Both the position numbers and the translations under genes were made by a program. This document shows, piece by piece, positions 52,739 to 64,000 of a DNA stretch of 64,000 bases. The stretch spans positions 12,000,363 through 12,064,362 of the forward strand of contig CM040449.1 in assembly GCA_022749755.1 (NCBI GenBank), read 5' to 3'. Each line of letters starts with the position of its first letter. Position 1 is the first letter of the stretch. Source of the stretch: Azadirachta indica. Taxonomy: Eukaryota; Streptophyta; Magnoliopsida; Sapindales; Meliaceae. The notes under the pieces were generated by a model, which worked only from the letters and a program-made list of their open reading frames with translations, was not told the DNA's origin and ran no database searches.

Positions 52739-53349
52739 TTGTTATATTATATGGTTAATATTAGTTCATTATTATTTGTCAACTATATGATCATTATTAA
52801 ATTCAATTTTTGGGAGAACTATCTACAGTGCATTCAACTTGAGACACCAACATCCAGTCAATTACCTTCCCTGTATTGGCTGGTATTGACAACTATTTTT
52901 GTTGATTTATTCTTCTGGTTTCGCTTAAGCAAAACACAGAACATTAACTGTTGGCTTCAAAAATATATATTGAATATGTAACATGTTGATGCCGAAAATT
53001 TTGTATATATTAATAATAGAGAACATGTAAATGGTCAAATATATATAACATCAAGAGGAGTGATAAAATAAAATTCTTTAAATGAAAATTTTGTATTATA
53101 TCTGTTCACTTAAATGATTTTAAAATTTAGTCACTGATTCATAAAATACATAAAAAAGGAAATGTTTTAGAAATTAGAATAGCCAAGCCAAGAGATGGGA
53201 TAAATGATCTCCAAAAGATGAAAAATGGATTTGGGCTACTATATTGAACAATAAGCCGAGGACAAATATCACTTGACGTGATGTTTGAAGTTGAACAAAT
53301 ATCCCCTTAAAGATTGGATAAAAGACTGAATATCCCTAAAGTTCTATGG

Positions 53350-54052
53350 AAAATGATATTATGTTCTTAAATATTTAAAAAGTATGTAAAAAGTCAATTT
53401 TATTCTTATTTACTAATATATGATAATTAATATAATCTTTTGACTTTGAAATAACATAATGAATTATATTTTTAGTTTATTTCTTTTAACAATTATCTCT
53501 TTAATTTTAGTCTAAATTTCTTTATTTTAGATAACTTTATGCTTATTATATTAATTCATTGTACATAAACCATCAAAATAGATTTTAAATATTAATTTTA
53601 AAAAAAATGTGTTTCATTCACATGAAATTTTAACATTACAAACTTACATAAATTGAGACAATTTTATTCTTATTATATTAATTTATTGTGCATAAAATAT
53701 TAAAACAAATTGCAAATAATATTAATTGAAGGAAAAATTGTGTTTTGTTCACATAAAAATTTAACATTATTTGCAATATATTTTAATGGTTTATTTACAT
53801 AAATTAATATAATAAAAATAAAATTGTCTCTTAGACAATGAATTAATATATAAGAATAAAATTATCTAAAATAACACTAATTTATGATAGTAAAAAAATA
53901 AGGGTATAATTGTTAAAAGAAATAAATTAAGTATATAACTCATTATGCTATTTCAAAGTAAAATCGTTTTATTAATCATTATGTATTAGTAATAAAAATA
54001 AAATAATATTTTTATATACCTTTTAAATATTTAAGGATATAATAATTATTAT
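53350..54052. mobile_element. foldback element with about 330-bp inverted arms
   Basis: The left arm (about 53350-53690) and right arm (about 53720-54052) are reverse complements. Examples: 'tttatttcttttaacaattat' near 53478 against its complement near 53908, and 'tgaaataacataatga' near 53446 against 'tcattatgctatttca' near 53939. There is almost no loop, and no coding capacity. Confidence 0.75.
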
Positions 54053-54267
54053 GTATAAAGAATATTAACCTTATAATAACTTCCAGAGCATTTGTTCGTG
54101 TTAAAATATGAGGGAGTATTTATCTTTGACTAAATGTGGAGGGTTATCTATCCTTAAAAATTAATTGGGCTTCATGTAATTGTTGGGCATATACCCCTAA
54201 AGTCCGTATGCCCTCTTTCATTGCTTTAAATTTTGACAAATATAACCAAATATTTTTAGAGATTCAA

Positions 54268-54952
54268 CCAAAAATGACCATTATTTACTTCCTAAATTTA
54301 GTTTTGACCATTTTCTATAATTTCATTAAAAAATGACCACATGTTACTTTAATAGATAAAATTACCCTCATAAACTACTTATTTGAAACAAAGTTTGTAT
54401 TTAAATTTATTCGAGAGTTAACTCTCGAGTAAATAAGAATTCAAACTTTACTCAAAAGTTGACTCTCAAACAAATAAGAATTCAAGCTTGACTCGAAAGT
54501 TGACTCTCAAACAAGTAAGAAATCAAACTTGCTTGAGAATTGACTCTCGAACAAATAAGAATTCAATTTTACTCGAGAGAAACGAAAATTCAAATTTATT
54601 CGAGAGTCAACTCTCGAACAAATTGGAATTTTGACTTGTTCGAGAGTCAACTTTCGAGTAAAACTTGAATTCTACCTTGCTCGAGAGTCAACTCTCTAGC
54701 AAACTTAAAAACAAGCTTGCTCTCTTGAGCAAGTAAGAATTTAAGTTTACTCGAGAGTTAACTCTCGAGCAACCTTGAATTTTTACTTACTCGAGAATCA
54801 ACTTTCAAGCAAAATTGAATACAACTTTTTCTTTCAGATAAGTAGTTCATGAGAATAATTTTGTCCATTAAAGTGAAACGTGATCATTTTTTAATAGAAT
54901 TATAAAAAGTGGTCAAAACTAATTTTAGGAAGGAAATGATGGTCATTTTTTA
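54268..54952. mobile_element. foldback element enclosing a minisatellite
   Basis: Terminal inverted repeats of about 120 bp (54268-54392 and 54829-54952; for example 'aaaaaatgaccacatgttac' against 'cgtgatcattttttaatag') enclose about 430 bp of tandem repeats. The repeat unit is roughly 45-50 bp around a palindromic word TCGAGAGTcAACTCTCGA. No coding capacity. Confidence 0.82.
54405..54826. repeat. minisatellite of palindromic CTCGAGAGT/ACTCTCGAG units
   Basis: About nine diverged units, each containing a variant of 'ctcgagagt(c/t)aactctcgag' joined by 'caaataagaattcaa' or its complement. The joining words change orientation near the middle (about 54600). Confidence 0.85.
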
Positions 54953-54959
54953 TTAAATC

Positions 54960-56270
54960 CCATATTTTTATATTTTTAAGAGAAATTGATAGTTGTCTTT
55001 AAGTTTGAGAATATTGGTAGTTATGTTTTAGGATTTAACCAAATATACCCAAGTTTGGTTAAACCTCGTATGTTTTTATCGGTTGGAAATACACTTTCAA
55101 CTTAAGCCTCCATTAATTGACTTGCTTCATTATTAGATCACTAATAAAATTAGATAAAATAACTAAGTAACACATGATATTTTCAACTTCAACAATTTAC
55201 TTTAAGAGGTAAGATATTAAAATTGAAATTTTTTATTTCAATTTATTATTTTGATGAAATTAAAAAATAAAATATTATTATTTAAATAAGTACAAACAAC
55301 GAGTGGGTGTAAATTTAATTATTTTGAATGATTATTTTGCTAGAAAAAATAGAATTAATAGCATTTATAAAATATTAAAAAATATTTTATATAAAATGGT
55401 AATAATCAATTATAATTTGGTATCATTTATTAATAAAATTGATAATTAAATATAATTTTATATTCTTAGTAAATAATTTAATTTAGTTTTGATTAAAAAT
55501 TTTAAAAAATACTTTTAATTATTTTTATTTAATAGAAATATGATACATCTGTATTTTTTATATCTTTATTTACATTAATTATGAACTTAACAATGTTTTA
55601 TTTAGTTTTTGATTAAAAATTTAAAAAAGAATTTTGATGATTTTGATTTGTAACAAATATAATATATATGTATTTTTTTATATTTTTATTATGAGTTTGA
55701 TAATTTTTAAAAGAAAATATAATGAATATAATATTACTTTTTAATAGATATATAAAAGTAAAATGATAAATATATTTTATTTAAAGTTTTTTATTATTAC
55801 ATATCAAATTTTTACGAAGAAAATAAAAGAACATGGTTCGGAATATTTCAACATATAGATTTGTCCAACTCATTATTAATATTATTTTTAATTATAATAT
55901 TTTTTCTTGATAAAATTTATTAAATAATAAATTTGAATAATTTCTTTTAATATTAATATTCTAGTCAAGTTACATAGTTGCATCAAACAAGGGAGCTCTT
56001 TGTCAATTTTCACAAACCTTCTCTCTATATGTGACGCTTACAAACCTCAAGGGAGGTATGTGAAAATACCCCATGTGACTTATAATAACTTCGGTTGACT
56101 CACAACATCCAGAAACGGTGCGTTTAGCCCCACGCCTTTCATTTCAGAATCCTAAATTCCCTCTTCTAGATCTGTAACTCTTCCAACACGAACAAGATCG
56201 TGAAAGACTTGGCGGGCAAGTGAATTCGTCATAATCATACTCCGCGAAATCATAGCCGTAGATCTCAACA
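54960..56270. other. AT-rich intergenic region upstream of VPS45
   Basis: No gene is seen. At 55980-56075 there is a MITE-like end containing 'gggaggtatgtgaaaatacccc', related to the motif near 120-215. The last 150 bases are GC-richer and are presumably the VPS45 promoter and 5' UTR. Confidence 0.6.
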
Positions 56271-56272
56271 GA

Positions 56273-59200
56273 ATGGTCCTGGTAACGGCCGTACGTGATT
56301 ATATCAACCGGATGTTCCAGGACATCTCCGGCATGAAGGTTCTCATTCTTGATTCTCAAACGGTAAAACACTTTTTCCGTTTTCATAATTTCTTAATGAT
56401 TAGCTGTTATCAATCTGTTCAATTCACGATCATGTTGTTTATTAAATTACCGGCATGAATTTTTGAACATGATCCTGCCTTATCAGTTGAGATTTTGGTC
56501 TAAGATATCATTAGTCATGTAAAAATTTTAAAATTCAGTAAACTTTTATTGTTTTTCCTGAAATTTTACTGAAATACAAGTAGATTAGGCTTGTTTCGGG
56601 ATTTTTCTGGTGATTTATCTAAAATTCTGAAAATTATTATAAAATTTCCCTAAATTTGCCAGGAACTCTCCCAACTGTGATATTGCTGATAGAGAAGTAA
56701 TCTTCTAGCTTTAGGATATGTTTAGGATTAAGGTGTTGTGGCTTTAAGTTATAGCTGTTGTCGAATGGACTCATTAGATGTAAAATATAAGTGGGATAAT
56801 GAATAGTAAACATTAGCTGTCAAGTAAAATTGGTGTTTATTAAACACTTTAGTTATTATGCTTTTAAAGTTAAATGGAACAATAAGAATCCCAAACATGA
56901 ACTTTGTTTAGCTAAATTTAGGAGTGGTCAATGAGATTCTCTCTTAAAATTGTTGCATCTGTTATGATTTTCTTATGCCAAATTGACGATGATTGAATAA
57001 TTTGAATTTTCCTTACGTGTGGCTAGTTTAGTTGGCTAGGTACACAGGCTGGGTTAAGAATTCATTTAGATGAGTAGAAACATGTGGTTTGATTGTGGAA
57101 ATGTTATATGGTATGAACTTGCAGGTTAGTGCTGTAAGTGTGGCATATTCCCAGTCGGAGCTACTTCAGAAAGAAGTATTTTTGGTTGAATTGGTAGATT
57201 CCATTAACAAGTCAAAGGAATCCATGTCACATCTTAAAGCAGTTTACTTTATTCGTCCTACATCAGAGAATATTCAACATTTGCGGCGTCAGCTGGGTAA
57301 TCCTAGATTTGCAGAGTATCATTTATGTAAGTTATTTAAATTTGTTAGTATTTCATAAGTACCTAGTTTTTGTTAAATTTGTTTTTTTTTTTTTAATTTA
57401 TTCTGCTGGAAAGTATGAGTATCCAGAGTTTTTAAGTCTTTCCTGCCTTTTTGAAGTCCGCTTTTAATTTTGAGCCGGATTTTACAGTTTTCTCCAACAT
57501 GTTGAAGGACACCCAGATTCATATTTTAGCTGATTCAGATGAGCAGGAAGTCGTGCAGCAAGTGCAGGTAAATCTTCATCTACCAATACTTTTATGCTTG
57601 ACTGAAATTTTCTTTTGCCATCCCACTCAGTATCTTCTTATCTTAGGTCAGCATTAGTACAAGAGAAGCATTGATAATCACTATAGAACTTATTCCTGAC
57701 CTGTGATAAATACCGCCAACTTTACTTGGAGCACAGTTATGTATGAAAGCTATAGTTGGTCTTTAGAAAGGGGCCAGTATTTGTTGCACTGGTAAAAGTC
57801 AACTGCTAGTAAAAAACATGAGTTTGAATCTTTGAAAGAGGTCAATTACATAAATATTAGCTCACCATATCTAGGCCTACTGTGACAGGAGCAGCACTGT
57901 TTGATGGCCACTTTTGCAGTAAATTCCTAGAAAAGAAATTGGAAAAACTAGGGGAACATTGTTCTAGGATACATTTTAGTACATAAAGAGGTTGTGGTTC
58001 AAATGCCTTGATCCTGACAAATGGCTGATTTGTTACTTTGAGTGGGTAAGGGGTGGGTGAATGATCTGTCATGTCAGAAGTATTTGTAGGTGGGTTTATA
58101 GAAGAGTTTTAAGTTTTGAGAGGTTTTTCTTCTTAAATTTATGATTAGGGTGAAAGATGGCATCAATTTGTTACGTCGGGAGGATGTCAGTGTGAAGAGG
58201 ATAGGTCAGAAATTTTTTTCCAGGTTATTCCTCTATTGCTGAACTACAGTTATGCTTTACCAACTATTGTGGCTTGCTCTGGCTGACGTTGGTTCTTGAG
58301 TTTTAAAAAAAAAAATTGCCCCTGCTGATCTAGATTAAAGTTAAGAGTAAATGGATGGCTATGGAGTACCTGCCTCTTTGCTTGCTTTGGAATGAAGCAT
58401 TGAGAGAAACATTAGGGCTTTTGAAGGAGTAGGATACTTGATGATGGACCTAAAAGCTGAGATACAACAAAGTTTATTGTTCTGTTGTTTAATTTCTATT
58501 GCAAATGTTTTTTTTTTTTCCCTCCATAACAATTTCTAAGATTTATTCTATATATTAGGAATTTGCATATATCCTATTAAATTTTCTTGTTTATACTTCT
58601 TTTTTACTACTATTCTGCTGCTCGTTTTCTAAATTTTTTTCCCTGTATCTATTGTTTTCTGAAAAGACCAAAAGGGGTACCAAAATCATAAGGCTGGTTC
58701 ACTAGGTTGTAACGTTTTCATGTTTTTCCTAATCTCTTTCCAATGCATGATTGTGTGCATTTTGCATTAATGTGGCTCTTTTCTTCAAGGAGTTTTTTTG
58801 TACTATGTTAGCATTGTTGTGATGTCATCTTATGTCGTTTGCCTCCAATTCAAGTTTGGTATTGGTAATAACTGTTGTCTTGATTTTGCAGGAGTTTTAT
58901 GCAGACTTTGTTGCACTTGAACCTTATCATTTTACTTTGAATATATCCTCAAATCACGTTTATATGCTCCCAGCTGTTGTAGATCCTTCAAGTTTGCAGC
59001 ACTATTGCGATCGGGTTGTTGATGGTATTGCAGCAGTTTTCCTGGCTCTAAAACGAAGACCTGTTATTAGGTACCAAAGAACCTCTGACATTGCCAAAAG
59101 GATAGCACATGAAACATCTGTAAGTAGACTTTCACATTAGAAAGATATGAAATTTAATTTTACATGCTCAGCTGGAGGCTCCTAGTTTGTTCCATGGCAT

Positions 59201-62200
59201 TTGAGTTTTGAGTGAGAGCTAAAATTTTATTTTTGGAATATCGCAGAAGTTGATGTACCAGCAGGAAAGTGGCCTTTTTGATTTCAGACGTACAGAAATT
59301 TCTCCACTATTGCTAGTGCTTGATAGAAGGGATGATCCTGTGACTGCATTGCTGAATCAGTGGACCTATCAGGTGCATGTTTTTGTGAAATAATTTCCCC
59401 AGTTATGTGACTCTTAAATGTAAGATATGCTGTTTCTTTATTTCGGAGCTACATGGAGAAAAGCAGCTTATTGGTTATGTTGTTTTCTCTAGGCTATGGT
59501 TCATGAATTGATTGGCATTCAGGATAATAAAGTGGATCTGAGAAACATTGGAAAATTGCCAAAGGATCAGCAGGTTGATTGAATCTTTCTCCATGATGCA
59601 TTTGTTTATTTTGAGTATGATAGTGGTGAAACATTGTTATATTGCTATTTCTGCTCACAGGAGGTTGTGCTGTCTTCAGAACAAGATACCTTCTTTAAAG
59701 CGAACATGTATGAGAACTTTGGAGATATCGGAATGAATATCAAGCGGATGGTGGATGAATTTCAGCAAGTTGCAAAGAGTAACCAAAATATCCAGACAAT
59801 AGGTCTGTCCGCAAAGAAAGTTCTTTATTGATTAAGATACAACTATTAATTATTTAGTTGGCCACACTTTTTATTTTGGCTAATGTGTACTGTTAAGCCT
59901 TTGAATTGCTTTGCTTTCTGCAGAAGATATGGCCAAATTTGTTGAAAACTACCCAGAGTATAGGAAAATGCATGGCAATGTTTCAAAGCATGTTACATTG
60001 GTCACAGAAATGAGCAAGCTAGTTGAAGAGCGAAAACTTATGATGGTTTCAGAAACGGAACAGGAATTGGCTTGTAATGGTGGGCAAGGCGCAGCTTTTG
60101 AGGTGTTGTTCGTGTATTTTGTTCCAGTTGACTTATTATTTAGCCACAAGTGTATGCATGCACATAGCTTGGCCCTTTCTTCATGTACTGTTTCGTTAAA
60201 CATGTGGACGCACAATGCAAAAATTCTTCAGTTGTGGCTCACAGAATTGCTCTAAATATATATTACTTGCTATACTTTCAACTTAGCAGAATATACAAAC
60301 ATGGTAGATGCGTTGACTTTAAATACTAAATAGTGACCCAATCCTTTTGTGGAAAGGATGATTTAAAAATTGCCAAGGACTTGTATTCCAGGAGAAACTG
60401 TGGGGTGTGGTGATAAAGGTTTTATGGTTGCAAATTTGTGCACTCATGTGAGCATGTGTGGATTTGACTATTTGCTTGCATGTGGGTCAAAGCTGATGAT
60501 TATTTGAGCTTATTCATTTGCAGGGATACTAATGTTAAAAAATTTCCTGTCCAAGAGAGATTTTTTTTATTCCTTCAAAATATATACGAAGACACACACA
60601 CATATATACGTATATTTGACATTCATATATAAGTGTAGAAATACTGAATGTAATGTGTGCATATAACATATTTGTGAAGAAATGCTGTTGAGGGAGAATT
60701 TCTGGCGTCACTAAGTGAGGAGACTGAGGAGTCCAACTACTGAGCTTCAACATCTAATGTTATTTTCCTTTTTGTGAGACTTGTAGAGCAATGGTTTGGA
60801 GTAACATTTGCAGTTTAAGAAAATTGTGTTGATAAGGAAGGCTAATAACCGAATGCATGATGTTTGTTCAGTAATTTGGAAGAGTTAACTTGTCTCAAGT
60901 CATTGCGTGATCATCCATATGGGTTTAGGTAAATGCAAGACTTGAAGAATTATGCAGTCTGTCATTACAAATTGAGATGGACCTTGATATGTCCATTCTG
61001 TGGGCTAACATGAGATTGTTAGATGCCTTGCATTATGGGTGGCAAGGATTTGACTTGATTACAGATGTATGAGCATATTTTTAGCATAATTATTAGATTT
61101 ATTTCAGCCTCAAACCAGACGGTATAAGTAGATGCCCTTTTCATATTATAGGTTAAAATTGATTCCGTTTATTTGATGTCCTTAAACTTCATCACAAAAA
61201 ATATTTTTATACCTTGGTAACTTATCCATACAATTTCTATTTGATATACAGTTACTTTGAGATATAATTTAGTAGAATCGCAAAGGAAATTTGCCACTAA
61301 ACTTGGAACTTGTGTAATTATTGTGTCATGAGTCCATGACTTCCTTCTTGGCATGCTTCTTGGCAGGCAGTGACAAATCTTTTGAACAATGAAAGTGTAT
61401 CTGACATTGACCGTCTACGCCTGGTGATGTTGTATGCTTTGCGCTATGAGAAGGATAGCCCAGTTCAGTTAATGCAGCTTTTCAACAAATTGGCTTCTCG
61501 ATCTGCCAAGTACAAGCCCGGTGTAAGTAACGAAACTATCATTAGCTGCATACATGCTACTAGTGAGTCGTCATTACACTGTTTTTGCGTTTGTGCATGC
61601 ATTTGTACTAATGCATGAATATTTAGTTCTTCTGGTTGCTCTAAACTTGTTAGATTTCCATCACACAGTTCTAGGTATCACCTGTGAAGTTCTTGGTTGG
61701 GAATAGAGATTTTATTAAACTTGTCTATCTTTTTACGACTATTCTAGTTTTTGTCTACTGTTCTCTTGAGATTGGGTCATCTTTGAGACTTTAAATACAC
61801 AGCTATTGTTTTGCTCCCTGTAGGGTCCCTTCGTAAAACTAACTGGTTTTAATGTGTTGGTAACTGGATTGACAGCTCGTTCAGTTCCTATTGAAGCAAG
61901 CGGGTGTTGATAAGCGAACAGGGGATCTTTATGGAAATCGAGATTTTTTGAATATTGCTAGAAACATGGCTCGTGGTTTGAAGGTTTTTCCCAAATCATC
62001 CTTATTTTTGTTTGGGTATCTATGTCATTGTTATAGAAACTCTGTTCACACTGCTGTTTTAGGGGGTTGAGAACGTCTACACTCAACACCAGCCTCTTCT
62101 GTTGCAAACTATGGAGAGTATAATTAAGGGCCGGCTGCGAGATGTGGACTATCCATTTGTTGGAAATCACTTTCAGCAGGCCAGGTTTGTAGCTAAAAAT

Positions 62201-62852
62201 TTTTTACAGGAATGCTGAAATTTCTCTCTTTGTTGTATTTTTTGCCACATTATAGTTAAACTTGCATGGTATAATTTGCTGTTAGTGCTGTGGAAGCTTG
62301 ATGTGGAAAAATGTGTACACCATGACTAATGTTATCTTGACTTGCATTTTATCGACGCAGGCTGCAGGATGTGATTATTTTCATTGTCGGTGGGACAACG
62401 TATGAGGAGTCACGTTCTGTTGCTCTACAAAATGCCACCAATTCGGGCATTCGTTTTATACTTGGCGGTTCAGGGGTTCTCAATTCTAAGAGGTATGCTG
62501 TGAGCCATTGTAATTTATTTCTTAGAGATACTTTGGGTTGTAAATTGGCTGAAAAGAAGTAAAATTATCCTGTTTCTTACGCTGTTAAAACAATGAAAAT
62601 CACTGTTGCAATGCTGTTGGTTTGTCAATCTGTGCTGGAATCTTGGCCATTTTGTGAGTTGACGGTATTGAGGTGACTTCATGGGGCCAACGCATATCTG
62701 TATATGCATATATGAAAAGGAACAAGGATGAGAAACAACGGTTCCATGAAACATCATTCTGCTTACATGTTATTTTGTCCAAAATGTGCAGGTTTTTGAA
62801 GGACCTGGAAGAAGCTCAGAGGACAGCTAAATCCAGCACCAACGTCGTTTGA
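56273..62852 (+). CDS. VPS45: VPS45 homologue (Sec1/Munc18 family), 13 exons
   Basis: A peripheral protein that binds syntaxin-type SNAREs and regulates vesicle fusion at the trans-Golgi network and endosomes. Exons: 56273-56362, 57125-57326, 57488-57567, 58892-59119, 59247-59372, 59493-59573, 59661-59802, 59924-60102, 61367-61522, 61876-61983, 62063-62184, 62361-62492, 62792-62852, giving 1707 nt and 568 residues (Arabidopsis VPS45 is about 569). It starts [20 protein letters not shown] and carries the conserved [34 protein letters not shown] and [20 protein letters not shown], ending in TAKSSTNVV. All introns are GT-AG and no break was seen. Introns 3 and 8 exceed 1.2 kb. The first ATG of the conserved N-terminus was chosen. 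This is the source of the pseudogene at 45.6-47.1 kb. Confidence 0.97.
57770..58080. mobile_element. possible SINE-like insertion in VPS45 intron 3
   Basis: tRNA-promoter-like words occur twice: 'actggtaaaagt' with 'gagtttgaatc', and 'gtggttcaaatgcc'. Such A/B-box-like pairs suggest tRNA-derived SINE sequence. No poly-A tail or target duplication was confirmed. Confidence 0.25.
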
Positions 62853-63823
62853 AGTTAAAATCCTTCCATACATTACATTCTGATAGCTATGTAGATAAAA
62901 GTATCTTCAACTTTGTACCGGGACCTGCATAAACAGTGAGTAGTAGTATAACTTTCAAGTAAATTTGTTGACAGAAGCTTTGAGGAAGGAGATCAGCACA
63001 TTTTAGTAGCAGAAAACAAGAGAGTATATATAATATTCACCAACATGGATAGAATTGAAGAAGAAGTTTTGAGTTTGAAGAGGTGAATTCCCCTGAATTG
63101 ATGTTGGAAGAGGACATGTTATGCTCTCTCACTTCTATACATATTTTTGGCTTCAAGCTCCATATATACATAGAGCTTTTTGTATCTTGCAGCAAGAAAA
63201 AATCTTAATATCACATATAATTTGTTTTTTTTTTTAGGTTGTAGAATTGATCCCATTTAATTGTATGATCATGATTTTGTAGAAAGTAACGGCTACTATG
63301 ATTCTTGAGAATAGTTTTTATGCTCATACTATTGTTTAAACATTTGTCAAATTGGCGTAGGATTATTTGATTAAGAAATTAAAAAAAAAAATTGGGAAAT
63401 TTATTCAGCAAACTATCTAATAATGGATCAGACAAAATAAAAAATATTGTCTCTTTTTTATTTGACTAGTTACAAATTGTTTTATTATTATTAAAACTTA
63501 TTTCAAGAGTGATAAGCTTATTACAATGTGTGGAATATTGATAATATAACAACAAACATGTCATAGACCTAAACCAAAAAAATCTCAAACGATGATGGGT
63601 CATAATTGAAACAGAAATATCTAACAAAAGGAATTTAACATCTATTTTTTCTTTGGGTTTTACTTAACACATGTTAATTTTGGTGGTCTAATTATTTTTT
63701 TTACAATAGATTTAATTATTAATAGTTGATTTTCAATTATAAATTGATATAAAAATAAATAACTTAATACAAAGTCACAAATCATAGATTACATATAATA
63801 TATATGTATATACACATATCTAT
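62853..63823. other. VPS45 3' UTR and AT-rich downstream DNA
   Basis: The first few hundred bases probably hold the 3' UTR. The remainder is AT-rich without open frames or recognisable elements. Confidence 0.6.
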
Positions 63824-64000
63824 GGAGACAGATTAATAGTCTTTTTATACATTTTTTTATATTATTTATAACTGGTATTTAAACACTTATAATAGTTGAA
63901 ATTACGTTTAATACATATAATTAATATATAGTAAATACGATTTACTTAATACATGTATAAAATATAATCACAACTGTTAACAGTGTCTATATTTAACGGT
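63824..64000. mobile_element. second copy of the Mutator-type MITE, cut by the window end
   Basis: Begins GGAGACAGATTAATAGTC, like the MITE at 23464 (GGAGCAGATCAATAGCC), then an AT-rich stretch, 'ttgaaattac', and ends at the window edge with 'atatttaacggt', the complement of the internal 'accgttaaatat' word. Only part of the element is visible. Confidence 0.7.

Noticed and set aside
52688..52981. Open frame of 97 residues rich in Ile/Tyr
   Set aside because: Translated microsatellite and AT-rich DNA. No domain.
54405..54826. CRISPR-like spaced repeats
   Set aside because: The genome is plant. Units are diverged and palindromic with no unique spacers of constant length, so it is a minisatellite inside a foldback element.
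56144..56386. Minus-strand open frame of 80 residues
   Set aside because: Overlaps the VPS45 leader and first exon on the opposite strand. A shadow frame.

Overview
This window is nuclear DNA from a flowering plant, most likely a dicot. It has long AT-rich intergenic stretches, short GT-AG introns, plant-specific gene families (PIN auxin transporter, NAC, F-box/DUF295) and many plant-type MITEs and retroelement remnants. I could not fix the species from sequence alone.

Layout. 1-4.8 kb: AT-rich intergenic DNA with a compound microsatellite at the start. 4.9-8.7 kb (+): an intact seven-exon PIN6-type auxin transporter gene. 12.3-38.9 kb: a decayed tandem array whose repeat unit is an ADH1-type alcohol dehydrogenase gene (+), a conserved 3' flank, and a head-to-head F-box/DUF295 gene (-). 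ADH copies lie at 12352-14300 (complete except for a 2-nt frameshift), 20368-21061 (two exons), 23978-24893 (exons 3-7, broken) and 38776-38892 (last exon). A further inverted copy at 48279-50056 (-) has lost exon 1. F-box copies lie at 15682-19907 (broken by a Ty1/copia insertion), 22139-23254 (start lost), 32360-33541 (intact) and 37298-38488 (intact). Within the array sit an unidentified spliced minus-strand gene or gene fragment (about 26.0-29.4 kb) and a 1.77-kb inverted-repeat element (29985-31752).

39-56 kb is repeat-rich. It holds a rearranged VPS45 pseudogene on the minus strand (45.6-47.1 kb) carrying a hAT-like MITE, the inverted ADH pseudogene with a palindromic element inserted at its promoter, an intronless NAC pseudogene, and two more foldback elements, one with a minisatellite in its loop. 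56.3-62.9 kb (+): an intact 13-exon VPS45 gene (Sec1/Munc18 family). The end of the window runs into another MITE.

Functionally, the apparently working genes are PIN6 (auxin transport), VPS45 (endosomal/TGN SNARE regulation), two F-box/DUF295 genes, and possibly the first ADH if its frameshift is a sequence error. They do not form a pathway. The interest of the window lies in how the ADH/F-box array formed and decayed, and in the unusual density of hairpin-forming repeats. I found no evidence of a new multi-gene system.
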